This document shows positions 1-10,144 of a DNA stretch of 59,514 nucleotides, piece after piece. The notes beneath the pieces are model-generated. The model ran no database searches and was not told where the DNA came from. It was given only the letters and a program-made list of their open reading frames with translations. This DNA comes from Gammaproteobacteria bacterium (GTDB lineage Bacteria; Pseudomonadota; Gammaproteobacteria; Pseudomonadales; Porticoccaceae), in NCBI GenBank assembly GCA_003235325.1, contig QJWQ01000092.1, forward strand, positions 1 through 59,514, given 5' to 3'. Position 1 is the first letter of the stretch, and the number at the start of each line of letters is the position of its first letter. The position numbers and the translations under genes are program-made.

Positions 1-38
1 AGGAATTATGCAGACAACCGGAGGATTGCCCGCGGTCA

Positions 39-1721
39 CTATTTATCCCTGCTCTCCATTTGCGCCTTGATCAGGTCACCAATGGTGGTGGGGGACATGC
101 TTTCCGCTTCCTGTTTGCGGTGTTCACGAATAGCCGCTTTTTCTTCGGCCACGTCCTTCGCCTTGATAGACAAACTGATCTGCCGGTTCTTGCGATCGAC
201 GCTGATAATCTTGACCTCGACCTTGTCGCCAACACTGAGGGCATTGCGTGCATCCTCAACCCGATCTCGGGAAATTTCGGATGCTTTCAGGCTGCCTTCA
301 ACGCCGCCTGCAAGGGTAAGAATCGCAGACTTGGCGTCAACTTCCTTAACGATCCCGTTGACTACGTTACCCTTGTCATTCTCGGTCACATAGTTGGTAA
401 AGGGGTCGTCGGCAAGTTGCTTTATTCCCAATGAAATTCGCTCTCTTTCCGGGTCGATGGCGAGGATTACCGTGTCCAGTTCATCACCTTTCTTGAAGTT
501 GCGAATCGCTTCTTCTCCGGTTTCATTCCAGGAAATATCCGACATATGGACCAAGCCGTCTATCCCACCATCCAGGCCAATAAAAATACCGAAATCGGTG
601 ATGGATTTAATATTTCCGGATATCTTGTCGCCCTTGCTATGACTCTTGGCAAACTCATCCCAGGGATTCGGATTGCACTGTTTAATACCCAGGGAAATGC
701 GACGTCGCTCTTCATCAATGTCAAGGATCATAACATTGACCTTGTCGCCTACCTGGACAATTTTGGACGGGTGGACGTTTTTGTTGGTCCAATCCATCTC
801 CGAAACGTGAACAAGGCCTTCAACGCCATCTTCAAGCTCGGCAAAACAACCATAATCGGTAAGATTGGTAATCGTTGCCTGGACTTTGGCGCCTTCTGGG
901 TAACGGGCCTTGATATCTGCCCATGGATCCTCACCCATCTGTTTCAGGCCCAGGGACACCCTGTTACGCTCACGGTCAAATTTGAGGACCTTAACCTCAA
1001 TCTCATCTCCGACATTGACGATTTCACTGGGGTGTTTGATACGTTTCCAGGACATATCTGTAATGTGCAGCAGGCCATCAATACCACCGAGATCGACAAA
1101 GGCGCCATAATCAGTAAGATTCTTGACAATACCCTTGAGAGTCACACCTTCTTCAAGTGACTCCAGCAATTCGTCTCGTTCAGCAGTGTTGACCGCCGCC
1201 ATGACGGCTCTTCGGGAAACAACGACATTGTTGCGTTTTTGATCGAGCTTGATGACCTTGAATTCAAGCGGCTTGTCTTCCAGATGTGCGGTTTCACGCA
1301 TTGGCCGAACGTCCACCAGAGAACCGGGCAGAAATGCGCGGAGACCGCCTATATCTACCGTGAATCCACCTTTGACTTTGCCACTGATAATGCCGGTTAC
1401 GACCTTGTCATCTTTGTGTGCATTCTCAAGTTCGAGCCAGGATTCAGCCCTTCGGGCTTTCTCACGTGACAGCCGGGTAGCACCAAATCCATCCTCCACG
1501 GTTTCGAGCGCAACCTGTACCTGATCACCCACCTTGAGATCAAAATTCCCGTTTTCATCGAGAAACTGCTCAAGTGGAATGACGCCTTCCGACTTGAGGC
1601 CGGCGTAAACAGTCACCCAGTCCTTATCAATATCGAGAATAACGCCGGTGACGATGGAACCGGGGGCCATTTCAACTGTCTTGAGACTTTCTTCAAACAG
1701 TTCAGCAAAACTTTCACTCAT
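39..1721 (-). CDS. rpsA: 30S ribosomal protein S1
   Basis: Ribosomal protein S1 binds mRNA at the small subunit and helps initiation on weakly marked messages. The 560-residue product has six S1 (OB-fold) repeats, at roughly residues 20-90, 105-172, 190-262, 277-349, 364-436 and 450-522. Repeats 3-6 share the pattern [10 protein letters not shown] or [10 protein letters not shown] followed by GLVHVSEM and a run ending in RRISLGIKQ. The length matches the E. coli protein (557 residues), so it is complete. It is the last gene of the gyrA-pheA-tyrA/aroA-cmk-rpsA run and is separated from cmk by 137 bases. Only a short CAGG precedes the ATG, in line with the weak ribosome site known for rpsA. Confidence 0.98.
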   Translation of the reverse strand: MSESFAELFEESLKTVEMAPGSIVTGVILDIDKDWVTVYAGLKSEGVIPLEQFLDENGNFDLKVGDQVQVALETVEDGFGATRLSREKARRAESWLELENAHKDDKVVTGIISGKVKGGFTVDIGGLRAFLPGSLVDVRPMRETAHLEDKPLEFKVIKLDQKRNNVVVSRRAVMAAVNTAERDELLESLEEGVTLKGIVKNLTDYGAFVDLGGIDGLLHITDMSWKRIKHPSEIVNVGDEIEVKVLKFDRERNRVSLGLKQMGEDPWADIKARYPEGAKVQATITNLTDYGCFAELEDGVEGLVHVSEMDWTNKNVHPSKIVQVGDKVNVMILDIDEERRRISLGIKQCNPNPWDEFAKSHSKGDKISGNIKSITDFGIFIGLDGGIDGLVHMSDISWNETGEEAIRNFKKGDELDTVILAIDPERERISLGIKQLADDPFTNYVTENDKGNVVNGIVKEVDAKSAILTLAGGVEGSLKASEISRDRVEDARNALSVGDKVEVKIISVDRKNRQISLSIKAKDVAEEKAAIREHRKQEAESMSPTTIGDLIKAQMESRDK

Positions 1722-1858
1722 TAATGTATACCTGTCATTTTGGAATCAATCGATTCCTGCCACGCTACCAGTCGCGGGGGTCTGTTTTGTTAAATGAAAA
1801 ATCAGGGGCATTTCTGGCATAACCCGCCAATTTTCCGATTTTGTTGCCGGTTTGTCGG
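1722..1858 (-). promoter_or_regulatory. rpsA 5' leader with small hairpin
   Basis: This is the 137-base gap between cmk and rpsA. It contains a perfect inverted repeat at 1742-1757 (GGAATC, four bases, GATTCC) about 20 bases before the rpsA start codon. In E. coli the rpsA leader folds into hairpins that S1 uses for autoregulation, so a similar role is possible here. That is inference from family knowledge. I could not pick out a convincing -35/-10 pair. Confidence 0.35.
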
Positions 1859-2548
1859 CTATCTTGACAAGATTTCGCTAACGATGACACAGGCCCTGTC
1901 AAGCACCTGAGAAATGGTCATTCCGGTGGTGTCCAGGACAATAGCATCAGCAGCTGGCCTCAACGGTGACACCTGCCTGTTGCTATCCCGTTCATCCCGG
2001 GTTCTGACCGACTCCACGAGGGCGGCAAGGCTAACACTTTCCCCCTTATCCATCAACTGCTTATAGCGCCTGTCCGCCCTTTCTTCCGGGGACGCGGTAA
2101 GGAAAATTTTAACCCTGGCATCCGGGAATACCACTGTCCCCATGTCCCGACCATCTGCCACCAGCCCGGGTGAGTCGACAAAGGCCCGCTGACGTCCCAA
2201 AAGGGCCTGGCGGACCTCGGGAATGACCGCCACGGTTGAAGCGCCGACGGCCATTTCCTCGGTGCGTATGGTCGAAGATACGTCTTCCCCCTCAAGTATT
2301 ACCACCGGAGCATCGCCATCGCAGTTCATTTCAAAACTGATATCCATGTGGCCAGCCAGGACGGTCAGGGCATCCACGTTGTCAAGGGGCACTTTGTGTC
2401 GCATGGCGGCAAGGGCAAGCAGCCGGTAGAGGGCGCCACTATCGAGATAATGGTATCCGAGCCGTTGAGCCAGCAACTGGCCAATTGTGCCCTTGCCGGT
2501 ACCACTGGGACCATCGACAGTGATGACGTTGATATCTTTATTATTCAT
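1859..2548 (-). CDS. cmk: cytidylate kinase
   Basis: Cytidylate kinase phosphorylates CMP and dCMP with ATP in pyrimidine nucleotide metabolism. The 229-residue product opens [16 protein letters not shown] and has its P-loop GPSGTGKGT at residues 13-21. The family marks [22 protein letters not shown] and the arginine-rich lid segment [13 protein letters not shown] are all present. The frame stays open upstream to 2653, but the ATG at 2548 gives the usual N-terminus and lies 14 bases after the tyrA-aroA stop. The order cmk-rpsA is conserved across many Gammaproteobacteria. Confidence 0.96.
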   Translation of the reverse strand: MNNKDINVITVDGPSGTGKGTIGQLLAQRLGYHYLDSGALYRLLALAAMRHKVPLDNVDALTVLAGHMDISFEMNCDGDAPVVILEGEDVSSTIRTEEMAVGASTVAVIPEVRQALLGRQRAFVDSPGLVADGRDMGTVVFPDARVKIFLTASPEERADRRYKQLMDKGESVSLAALVESVRTRDERDSNRQVSPLRPAADAIVLDTTGMTISQVLDRACVIVSEILSR

Positions 2549-2562
2549 CGAGCAGCTTCTCG

Positions 2563-4875
2563 TTAATTTTGGCGAGCAAGTTCCTGAATCTTGAACCCGG
2601 TTTGACTGGCCAGGCTGACAAATCCTGGAAAGGAAGTGGCGACATTGCTGCAATCCCTGATCAGGATTTCCCCCTGGGACCGCAATCCGGCCACCGCAAA
2701 CGCCATGGCGATTCGATGATCGCCCAAACTATCGACGCTGCCACCGCTGATAACGCCTCCCTCGATGATAATACCGTCGGACTTGGCTGTTGCTTTGATC
2801 CCCAGACTGACCAGGCCGTCGGCCATGGCCTGAATTCGGTCGCTTTCCTTGACGCGCAGTTCCTCGGCACCATTCAGAATGGTCGTACCTCGTGCACAGG
2901 CAGCGGCAACAAACAACACTGGAAATTCATCAATTGCCAAAGGCACCTGATCCTCAGGAATAGTAATTCCGGCAAGAGGAGCTGAACGGACTCTCACATC
3001 GGCAACGGGCTCACCGCCGACATTCTGCGGATTTTTCAGGGTTATGTCGGCGCCCATCAACTTCAGAATGTTGATGACGCCGATGCGGGTCGGATTGATT
3101 CCGACATGTTCCAGGGTGATGTCTGATCCCGGAACAATGGATGCGGCCACCATAAAAAAAGCCGCCGATGAAATATCCGCAGGCACATCGATATTAGTTG
3201 CTGTCAGCTCGCTGCCACCCTCCAGGCTGACTGTGTCGCCCTGGCGATCTACCCGGTAGCCAAAGCCACCCAGCATACGCTCCGTATGATCCCGGGTCGG
3301 CGCAGGTTCTGTCACGGCCGTGGTGCCCTCGGCATAAAGCCCCGCCAGCAACAAAGCAGATTTCACCTGGGCACTGGCCATGGGCAGGCGGTAGACAATT
3401 CCTCGTAACTTTTGACCGCCGCGAATGGTCAGGGGTGGCCTGCCACCATCGCCGGTTTCGATCACAGCACCCATTTCTGCCAGGGGCAGCGCCACCCGGT
3501 TCATGGGTCGTTTAGACAACGACGCATCGCCAGTAAGCACTGTGTCAAAAGACTGTGCCGCCAGCAATCCGGCCAGAAGACGCATGGAAGTACCGGAATT
3601 ACCAAGATAAAGTGGCCCCGGCGGGGGTTGCAAGCCATGCATGCCGGTGCCATGAATCAGTACTCGCCCCTGACTTGGCCCCTCGATCACCACCCCCATA
3701 TCGCGGAAAGCCTGCAGCGTGGCAAGACTATCCTCCCCTTCCAAAAAACCGGTGACCTCGGTCATGCCCTTGGCCAGAGAGCCCAGCATCATGGAGCGGT
3801 GAGAAATAGATTTGTCCCCGGGGACACGGATATGACCGCTGAGTGGTGCCGGTGCCGGCGAAGTTTGGTAGTCAATATGGTTCATGTTCGTCGCTTCAAG
3901 GTAAGACTTGCATTCCAGCATTTTGGCAAAGTGATTACGTGCCTCACGAGCACGAGTAAATACACCCAGCAGGTATTCGCTGTCCTTATGGTCGATGGCG
4001 CTGCGCAATTTCGCCAGGCTGTCGGTTAAACGGTCGAGCATGACCAGGATTGCTTTTCGGTTGGACAGGGCAATGTCGTGCCACATCAGCGGGTCACTGC
4101 CGGCTATACGGGTGAAATCCCTGAAACCGCCGGCGGCGTAACGAAAGATTTCCCTGTTATCTTCCATTTTGGCCAGGGTATCTACCAGAGCATAGGCGAG
4201 CACGTGGGGCAAGTGGCTGGTGGCGGCGAGCACCTCGTCGTGTTCATCCACCGGCATTTCGGTCACTGTGGCCCCAACTGCGGTCCACATCCTGCGCACG
4301 TTATCCAGATGTTTCGGTGATGTGTTCTCGCAGGGTGTCAGTATCACCCTGTGGTCGACAAACAGGGAGGGATTGACCGCCTCGATGCCACTTCTCTCGG
4401 AACCTGCAATGGGATGGCCGGGAATAAAAGCATCGGGCATCGACCCGAAAAGATCTGTTGCCGCAGCAACAACACTACCCTTGACGCTGGCTACATCAGT
4501 GACACTGACTCCCCGGGCCATGATCTCACCCAGTTGAGCCAGGGTTGCCGGCACCGAAAGGGTGGGCACAGCAATGACCACGACGTCTCCGGCTTTCAGC
4601 AAATCCAGAGTCGCAGTCAGGTCAGATTCGGCGTGATCAACCACCCCGTTTTCAAGGGCGAGTTTCAGGGTCGAGGCGCGACGGGATACACCGATCACCT
4701 GGGCGAAACTGCCTCGCTCCCTGGAGGCCCTAGCCAGGCTGCCGCCAATCAGACCCAATCCGATCACCAGCAACTGGCCAGATGCCGATGCGTTTTCGTT
4801 TGTAAATGTGCTCAAGGGTTGGGTCCGCTCATAAGTGCTTGCTGTGTGCAATTGGCGCTCAACAGGACTAGACAA
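2563..4875 (-). CDS. bifunctional prephenate dehydrogenase / EPSP synthase (TyrA-AroA fusion)
   Basis: One 770-residue chain carries two enzymes of aromatic amino acid synthesis. Residues about 34-320 are a TyrA-type prephenate dehydrogenase with the NAD-binding [15 protein letters not shown] and the HPIAGSE motif at 154-160. Residues about 331-770 are 3-phosphoshikimate 1-carboxyvinyltransferase, with [10 protein letters not shown] at 351-360, [26 protein letters not shown] and [14 protein letters not shown]. Pseudomonas and relatives carry the same kind of fusion. The frame has no ATG before the Rossmann motif. TTG at 4875, which overlaps the pheA stop by eight bases, is the longest option, and TTG codons further in are alternatives, so the start is uncertain. 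All catalytic motifs of both halves look intact. Confidence 0.94.
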   Translation of the reverse strand: MSSPVERQLHTASTYERTQPLSTFTNENASASGQLLVIGLGLIGGSLARASRERGSFAQVIGVSRRASTLKLALENGVVDHAESDLTATLDLLKAGDVVVIAVPTLSVPATLAQLGEIMARGVSVTDVASVKGSVVAAATDLFGSMPDAFIPGHPIAGSERSGIEAVNPSLFVDHRVILTPCENTSPKHLDNVRRMWTAVGATVTEMPVDEHDEVLAATSHLPHVLAYALVDTLAKMEDNREIFRYAAGGFRDFTRIAGSDPLMWHDIALSNRKAILVMLDRLTDSLAKLRSAIDHKDSEYLLGVFTRAREARNHFAKMLECKSYLEATNMNHIDYQTSPAPAPLSGHIRVPGDKSISHRSMMLGSLAKGMTEVTGFLEGEDSLATLQAFRDMGVVIEGPSQGRVLIHGTGMHGLQPPPGPLYLGNSGTSMRLLAGLLAAQSFDTVLTGDASLSKRPMNRVALPLAEMGAVIETGDGGRPPLTIRGGQKLRGIVYRLPMASAQVKSALLLAGLYAEGTTAVTEPAPTRDHTERMLGGFGYRVDRQGDTVSLEGGSELTATNIDVPADISSAAFFMVAASIVPGSDITLEHVGINPTRIGVINILKLMGADITLKNPQNVGGEPVADVRVRSAPLAGITIPEDQVPLAIDEFPVLFVAAACARGTTILNGAEELRVKESDRIQAMADGLVSLGIKATAKSDGIIIEGGVISGGSVDSLGDHRIAMAFAVAGLRSQGEILIRDCSNVATSFPGFVSLASQTGFKIQELARQN

Positions 4876-5953
4876 CGGCTCTGGGATAGGACCCGAGAAT
4901 TTTCAAATCGGATACGCGAGAGTGCATTTCCTCCAGGGCGGCGACAATATTTGGATTGCAGCGATGCCCCTTGAAATCAATGAAAAACACATAGTTCCAT
5001 TTACCTGTGATGGAGGGCCGGGTCTCCAGCCGGGTCATGTCCACTCTGTGTTTGCGCAACGGCTCCAACAGTAAATACAGGGCGCCGGGCTCGTTGCGTA
5101 CTGATACCACAATTGATGTTTTGTCATCGCCACTGGGTGGCACATCCTCACGGCCAATGATCAAAAATCGCGTCGAGTTGTCAGGCCGGTCCTCGATTTT
5201 TTCCGCCAGCCTGGTAAGCCCGTAGAGTTGCACCGCCATGTCACCGGCGATCGCCGCCGAATTCCATTCACCGGTAACCCGCCGGGCGGCATCGCCATTG
5301 CTGCTGACCGGAACCCGTTCAATTTTCGGATAATGAGAATCCAGCCACTTACGACACTGGGCCAGGGCCTGAGGGTGGGAATAAACTCGGGAAATATTCT
5401 CATTGCGGGTATTGGGACCCACCAGTAAGTGGTGGTGGATACGCAATTCCACCTCTCCACAAATTCGCAGAGATGAGTCGATAAAGCTGTCCAGGGTGTG
5501 ATTGACCACGCCCTCGGTGGAATTTTCAACCGGCACTACACCATAGTTGGCGGCACCGGATTCCACTTCCCGAAAAATTTCGTCGATCGCCGCCATCGGC
5601 ACGGTGAGGGCGGCGTGGCCGAAATGTTTGAGTGCCGCCTCCTGGGTAAAGGTGCCTTCCGGTCCCAGAAAAGCAACTCGGATCGGCTTTTCCAGTGCCA
5701 GGCAACTGGACATGATTTCCCGAAACAAACGGGCCACGTCCTCACTCTCCAGTGGTCCCGGATTATTGGCCATGATCTCCCGCAAAACCTGGGCTTCCCG
5801 CTCCGGGCGATAAAAATTGTCAGTGCCGGCCGCCGATTTGACCCTGGCGATTTCCTGGGCGCAGGTGGCGCGCTGATTAATCAGCACCAGCAATTGCCGG
5901 TCCAGACCGTCGATTTGCTCTCTCAATCGGGCGAGTTCATTGGTATCTGACAT
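4868..5953 (-). CDS. pheA: chorismate mutase / prephenate dehydratase (P-protein)
   Basis: This bifunctional enzyme turns chorismate into prephenate and then phenylpyruvate, the phenylalanine branch. Of its 361 residues, about 1-90 form the AroQ chorismate mutase helices (LARLREQIDGLDRQLLVLI). Residues about 93-270 are the dehydratase domain (VAFLGPEGTFTQEAALKHFG, NSTEGVVNHTLD, TRFLIIG). Residues about 277-360 are an ACT domain whose NEPGALYLLLEPL and ETRPS mark the phenylalanine feedback site. The gene starts 7 bases after gyrA and overlaps tyrA-aroA, so the three are probably co-transcribed. The length is normal for the Pseudomonas type. Confidence 0.97.
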   Translation of the reverse strand: MSDTNELARLREQIDGLDRQLLVLINQRATCAQEIARVKSAAGTDNFYRPEREAQVLREIMANNPGPLESEDVARLFREIMSSCLALEKPIRVAFLGPEGTFTQEAALKHFGHAALTVPMAAIDEIFREVESGAANYGVVPVENSTEGVVNHTLDSFIDSSLRICGEVELRIHHHLLVGPNTRNENISRVYSHPQALAQCRKWLDSHYPKIERVPVSSNGDAARRVTGEWNSAAIAGDMAVQLYGLTRLAEKIEDRPDNSTRFLIIGREDVPPSGDDKTSIVVSVRNEPGALYLLLEPLRKHRVDMTRLETRPSITGKWNYVFFIDFKGHRCNPNIVAALEEMHSRVSDLKILGSYPRAVV

Positions 5954-5960
5954 GGCCGGT

Positions 5961-8510
5961 TTACTCCTGATCGCTGTCTTCAGTCGTTTCCTCTACACGA
6001 GCGACACCGACCAGTTGCTCGCCCTCCCTCACTTTGATCAGGCGCACGCCCTGAGTATTCCTGCTCAGGATTGAAACCTCGCTGACTCGGGTCCGCACCA
6101 GGGTGCCCTGGTCCGATATAAGCATGATTTCATCGTTGTCACTCACTTGCACCGCACCTACCAGGGCTCCATTTCGGGCCGATGTCTGCATGGCTATCAC
6201 ACCCTGGCTGCCGCGGTTGTATACAGGGAAATCCTCGACACCGGAGCGCTTGCCAAAGCCGTTGGCACTGATGGTCAGCACCTGATAACCCGGCTCTGGA
6301 ATGATCAGCGAGATAACTTCCTGCCCCTCGGGCAGGCGAATTCCACGCACACCACGGGCGCCTCGCCCCATGGGCCTGACATCATTTTCGTTGAATCGGA
6401 TAGCCTTGCCGCCGGTAGTAAACAGCATGACGTCTGAATTGCCGCTGGTGATGGCAGTGCCGATCAGGCGATCATTGCCCTCCAGTTCCACCGCCCGCAA
6501 ACCGACACTTCTGGGCCTGGAGAAGGATTCCAGCGAAGTCTTCTTGACGGTGCCGTTTGCCGTGGCCATGAATATATATTGATCTTCTGTGTACTCAGTA
6601 ACCGGTAAAATAGAGGTGACCCGTTCACTGTCCTCAAGGGGCAGCAGGTTGACCATGGGGCGTCCTCGGGAGTTTCGTCCCGCCACCGGAATCTGGTAGA
6701 CCTTGAGCCAGAACACCTTGCCGGCGTTGGTAAAGCAGAGAATGGTCTGGTGGGTATTGGCGATCAGCAGATGTTCGACAAAGTCCTCGTCCTTGACCGA
6801 TGTCGCCGATTTGCCGGTGCCGCCGCGGCGCTGGGCCTGGTAGCTATCCAGTGGCTGGGTTTTGGCATAGCCTCCATGGGAAATAGTCACCACCCGCTCT
6901 TCCTCCGGAATCAGGTCGGCGATGGTGAGGTCGTGCTGGGATTCAATAATTTCAGTACGGCGTTCATCGCCGAACTCCCGGGAAATTTCTTCCAGTTCCT
7001 GGCGAATCACTGTCATCAGCCGCTCGGGATCTGCCAGTATTTCGAGGTATTCGCCAATCTCGGTAAGCCGTTCCTGGTATTCGGCCAGAAGCTTGTCGTG
7101 TTCCATGCCGGTGAGGCGATGCAGACGCAATTCCAGGATGGCCTGGGCCTGAGCCGGTGACAGAAAATAGCTGCCCTCGTGAAAGCCATAGCGGCTTTCC
7201 AATTCCTCGGGGCGGGAGGCATCGCTACCGGCCCGTTCCAGGAATTGCATTACGGCGTCGGCAGACCAACCGGTTTCGACCAGTTTTTCCCGTGCCTCCG
7301 CGGGAGACGGCGAGGCCTTGATCAGGGCAATAACCGGGTCGATATTTGCTATGGCGACCGCCAGTCCCTCGAGGATATGACCGCGCTCCCTGGCTTTTTT
7401 GAGCAGGAACACCGTGCGGCGCGTCACCACTTCCCGGCGGTGGCGGACAAAGGCTTCCAGCATCTGTTTCAGGTCCAGAATGCGCGGTTGACCGTCCACC
7501 AGGGACACCATGTTGATACCAAAGACACTTTGCAGCTGAGTGTGGGCGTAGAGGTTGTTGAGTACCACATCCCCCAGCTCGCCCCGTTTCAATTCAATGA
7601 CAACCCGCAGACCGTCCTTGTCAGACTCATCCCTGAGTTCCGATATACCCTCGATTTTCTTTTCCTTGACCAGTTCTGCAATTCGCTCGATCAGACGTGC
7701 CTTGTTCAGCTGGTAGGGAATTTCGTGAATGATGATGGTTTCACGGTGAGTCTTGTCATCGACCTCGATTTCCGCTCGCGCCCTGACATAAATCCGACCG
7801 CGACCGGTGCGGTAGGCCTGGATGATGCCAGCCCGCCCATTAATGATGGCGCCGGTGGGAAAATCGGGGCCGGGCACATGAAGCATCAACTCGTCGACAC
7901 TGATATCTCCATTGTCTATCAGCGCCAGGCAGGCAGTAATCACCTCACGCAGGTTGTGGGGCGGTATATTGGTGGCCATGCCCACTGCAATACCGGAAGA
8001 GCCGTTAACCAGAAGATTCGGCACCCGCGTCGGTAAAACCGTCGGTATCTGCTCGGTTTCATCGTAGTTGAGAACGAAATCTACTGTTTCCTTTTCCAGG
8101 TCCGCCAGCAGCGAGTGAGCAATTTTTGCCATGCGGATTTCGGTATAGCGCATGGCGGCGGCGGAATCGCCGTCAATGGAACCAAAATTCCCCTGACCGT
8201 CGACCAGCATGTAGCGCAGGGAAAATGGCTGCGCCATTCGGACAATAGTATCGTACACAGCGGTGTCGCCGTGGGGGTGATACTTACCGATGACATCGCC
8301 GACCACGCGGGCCGACTTTTTATAGGGCTTGTTCCAATCGTTGTTGAGTTCGCTCATGGCGAACAATACCCGGCGATGAACCGGTTTGAGGCCATCCCTG
8401 ACATCGGGCAGTGCGCGCCCGACAATCACACTCATGGCATAGTCGAGATAAGACTGGCGCAGCTCGTCTTCAATATTGACGGGCTGAATCTCTCTGGCAA
8501 TTTCACCCAT
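5961..8510 (-). CDS. gyrA: DNA gyrase subunit A
   Basis: GyrA is the breakage-rejoining subunit of gyrase, which introduces negative supercoils with GyrB. The product is 849 residues from the ATG at 8510 ([18 protein letters not shown]); an upstream extension of the frame is not family-like. Numbering coincides with E. coli: catalytic Tyr122 in RYTEIRM, and quinolone-region residues Thr83 and Asp87 in GDTAVYD. Threonine at 83 is also the wild-type state in P. aeruginosa, so it is not evidence of resistance. The C-terminal beta-pinwheel carries a GyrA box, QRRGGTG. It is the first gene of the pheA-tyrA/aroA-cmk-rpsA run. Confidence 0.98.
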   Translation of the reverse strand: MGEIAREIQPVNIEDELRQSYLDYAMSVIVGRALPDVRDGLKPVHRRVLFAMSELNNDWNKPYKKSARVVGDVIGKYHPHGDTAVYDTIVRMAQPFSLRYMLVDGQGNFGSIDGDSAAAMRYTEIRMAKIAHSLLADLEKETVDFVLNYDETEQIPTVLPTRVPNLLVNGSSGIAVGMATNIPPHNLREVITACLALIDNGDISVDELMLHVPGPDFPTGAIINGRAGIIQAYRTGRGRIYVRARAEIEVDDKTHRETIIIHEIPYQLNKARLIERIAELVKEKKIEGISELRDESDKDGLRVVIELKRGELGDVVLNNLYAHTQLQSVFGINMVSLVDGQPRILDLKQMLEAFVRHRREVVTRRTVFLLKKARERGHILEGLAVAIANIDPVIALIKASPSPAEAREKLVETGWSADAVMQFLERAGSDASRPEELESRYGFHEGSYFLSPAQAQAILELRLHRLTGMEHDKLLAEYQERLTEIGEYLEILADPERLMTVIRQELEEISREFGDERRTEIIESQHDLTIADLIPEEERVVTISHGGYAKTQPLDSYQAQRRGGTGKSATSVKDEDFVEHLLIANTHQTILCFTNAGKVFWLKVYQIPVAGRNSRGRPMVNLLPLEDSERVTSILPVTEYTEDQYIFMATANGTVKKTSLESFSRPRSVGLRAVELEGNDRLIGTAITSGNSDVMLFTTGGKAIRFNENDVRPMGRGARGVRGIRLPEGQEVISLIIPEPGYQVLTISANGFGKRSGVEDFPVYNRGSQGVIAMQTSARNGALVGAVQVSDNDEIMLISDQGTLVRTRVSEVSILSRNTQGVRLIKVREGEQLVGVARVEETTEDSDQE

Positions 8511-8603
8511 AAAACTAAATGATCCCCGAAATATCCAATGCTTGGCTCGAGACAAGAAATTCGGTGTCGACAACACCCGGAAGCCGGCGCGCAGCCCTTA
8601 AAG

Positions 8604-8627
8604 AAAAGTCAGGGTAAAAACCCTGAC
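8604..8627 (-). promoter_or_regulatory. hairpin plus T-rich tail in gyrA leader
   Basis: On the minus strand GTCAGGG, a six-base loop and CCCTGAC form a perfect 7-bp stem, followed directly by TTTTCTTT. It lies about 95 bases upstream of the gyrA ATG and downstream of a candidate extended -10 at 8650-8655. It looks like a weak intrinsic terminator or attenuator inside the gyrA leader. The structure is seen directly; regulation is inferred. Confidence 0.4.
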
Positions 8628-8649
8628 CCCGCCCGAACACAAGCGGCGA

Positions 8650-8658
8650 ATTGTAACA
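8650..8658 (-). promoter_or_regulatory. candidate gyrA promoter, extended -10
   Basis: The minus strand reads TGT followed by TACAAT, an extended -10 with five of six consensus bases. No good -35 lies at 16-18 bases, which is tolerated for extended -10 promoters. It would give gyrA a leader of roughly 130 bases that includes the hairpin at 8604-8627. Confidence 0.4.
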
Positions 8659-8700
8659 CAGCTTTGCATGGCAGACTTACCGCCAAACTCGGCCAGCAAC

Positions 8701-8728
8701 CTTACAAGACTTCGATTTCCGGTATACT
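8701..8728 (+). promoter_or_regulatory. candidate sigma-70 promoter for mtaD operon
   Basis: CTTACA at 8701-8706 and TATACT at 8723-8728 are separated by 16 bases, matching consensus at four and five positions. It points into mtaD about 85 bases further on. The gap between gyrA and mtaD (305 bases) therefore holds two divergent candidate promoters and no gene that I can see. Confidence 0.45.
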
Positions 8729-8815
8729 TTGGTACCTGTAACCAGCCACGGCCAAACACTGTTACCAGGCAGCTCGAATCAGCAACCTCGAAGCCATCAC
8801 CTCGAATGAGACTCC

Positions 8816-10138
8816 ATGACACCAACACCCGTTGACCTGCTTATCAGCCCCGAATGGATTATCCCCGTGGTGCCGGAACGCACGACGCTGACGGACTGTT
8901 CTGTGGCGGTTAGTGACGGTGTAATCCAGGCCATCGTGCCCACGGCCGAGGCCATGCGAAAGTACTCCCCGGAACAGCACCTGACACTACCCGGTCACGC
9001 CCTGATACCCGGCCTGGTCAACTGCCATGGCCACGCCGCAATGAGCCTGTTGCGAGGCTACGCTGACGACCAGCCACTCCAGGACTGGCTGCAAAAAAGT
9101 ATCTGGCCGGCGGAGTCCCGCTGGGTCAGCGACAGCTTCGTTCGGGACGGTACCGAACTGGCCATCGCCGAGATGCTTAAGACCGGTACAACCTGTTTTT
9201 CCGACATGTATTTCTTTCCCGATCAAGTGGCTGCTCTGGCACAAAAGATTGGCATTCGCTGCCAGATCGCCTTTCCCGTCATCGACTTTGCCACTGCCTG
9301 GGCCCGGGATGCCGAGGAATACATCCACAAAGGCCTGGCGGTACACGACAACTTTCGCGATGAGTCACTGATCCGTGTAGTCTTCGGCCCCCATGCCATC
9401 TATACCGTTGCCGACCGCCATCTGGAACGCATAGGCATCCTGGCGGAAGAACTGGATAATGCCATCCACATCCATCTCCATGAAACCGCCCGGGAAGTAA
9501 CCGATTCCGTTACAGCCAGAAATCAGCGGCCCCTTCGCCATCTCGACTATCTGGGTCTGCTCAATACCACTACCCAGTGTGTACACATGACCCAGATCGA
9601 TGCCGAGGATCTGGCCCTGCTCAGGCGCAGCAACGCCCAGGTGATTCACTGTCCGAAATCCAATCTGAAGCTGGCCAGCGGCTTTTGCCCGGTAAACCTG
9701 CTGCTGGAATCCGGCATCAATGTCGCCCTGGGGACGGATGGTGCCGCCAGCAACAACAGCCTGGACCTGCTGGACGAGACCCGTTTTGCGGCCCTGCTGG
9801 CCAAAGGGCAAAGTGGTGATGCTGCGGTCATCGATGCCCACCAGGCACTGAAAATGGCCACGTTAAACGGCGCCCGGGCGCTCAATATCGACCGCATCAC
9901 CGGCAGCATCGAGCCCGGCAAATCCGCAGACCTGGTAGCGGTAGCGCTGGATAAAATAGACAGCCAGCCCCTGTATAATCCCGTGTCGCAACTGGTCTAC
10001 ACCCAGGCTGGCAACAACGTCAGTCATGTCTGGATTGCGGGACGGGCCCAGGTGGCGGAGGGCGAACTGCTGACAATAAACCAACAGGACCTGCTTGCCA
10101 GAACCCGCCTTTGGCGTCAACGCATTGCCGGACAATAG
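8816..10138 (+). CDS. mtaD: 5-methylthioadenosine / S-adenosylhomocysteine deaminase family amidohydrolase
   Basis: This member of the TRZ/ATZ branch of metal-dependent amidohydrolases probably deaminates methylthioadenosine or related nucleosides in methionine salvage. The 440-residue chain shows CHGHAAMSLLRG (first metal ligands), IHIHLHETA, a later HCPKSNLKLASG, and ALGTDGAASNNSLDLLDE with the final aspartate ligand. In P. aeruginosa the equivalent gene (PA3170) sits between mtnA and ubiG. Here mtnA is missing, but ubiG, mupP and yciK follow in the same order. The start at ATG 8816 fits. Exact substrate preference cannot be read from sequence. Confidence 0.85.
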   Translation: MTPTPVDLLISPEWIIPVVPERTTLTDCSVAVSDGVIQAIVPTAEAMRKYSPEQHLTLPGHALIPGLVNCHGHAAMSLLRGYADDQPLQDWLQKSIWPAESRWVSDSFVRDGTELAIAEMLKTGTTCFSDMYFFPDQVAALAQKIGIRCQIAFPVIDFATAWARDAEEYIHKGLAVHDNFRDESLIRVVFGPHAIYTVADRHLERIGILAEELDNAIHIHLHETAREVTDSVTARNQRPLRHLDYLGLLNTTTQCVHMTQIDAEDLALLRRSNAQVIHCPKSNLKLASGFCPVNLLLESGINVALGTDGAASNNSLDLLDETRFAALLAKGQSGDAAVIDAHQALKMATLNGARALNIDRITGSIEPGKSADLVAVALDKIDSQPLYNPVSQLVYTQAGNNVSHVWIAGRAQVAEGELLTINQQDLLARTRLWRQRIAGQ

Positions 10139-10144
10139 GCCCCT

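Noticed and set aside
7179-8036. Long open frame (285 codons) opposite gyrA
   Set aside because: It is a shadow of gyrA codon bias; gyrA in the other strand has all catalytic motifs.
8115-8180. Quinolone-resistance mutation at GyrA position 83
   Set aside because: Threonine at 83 is a normal wild-type residue in Pseudomonas relatives; Asp87 is intact.
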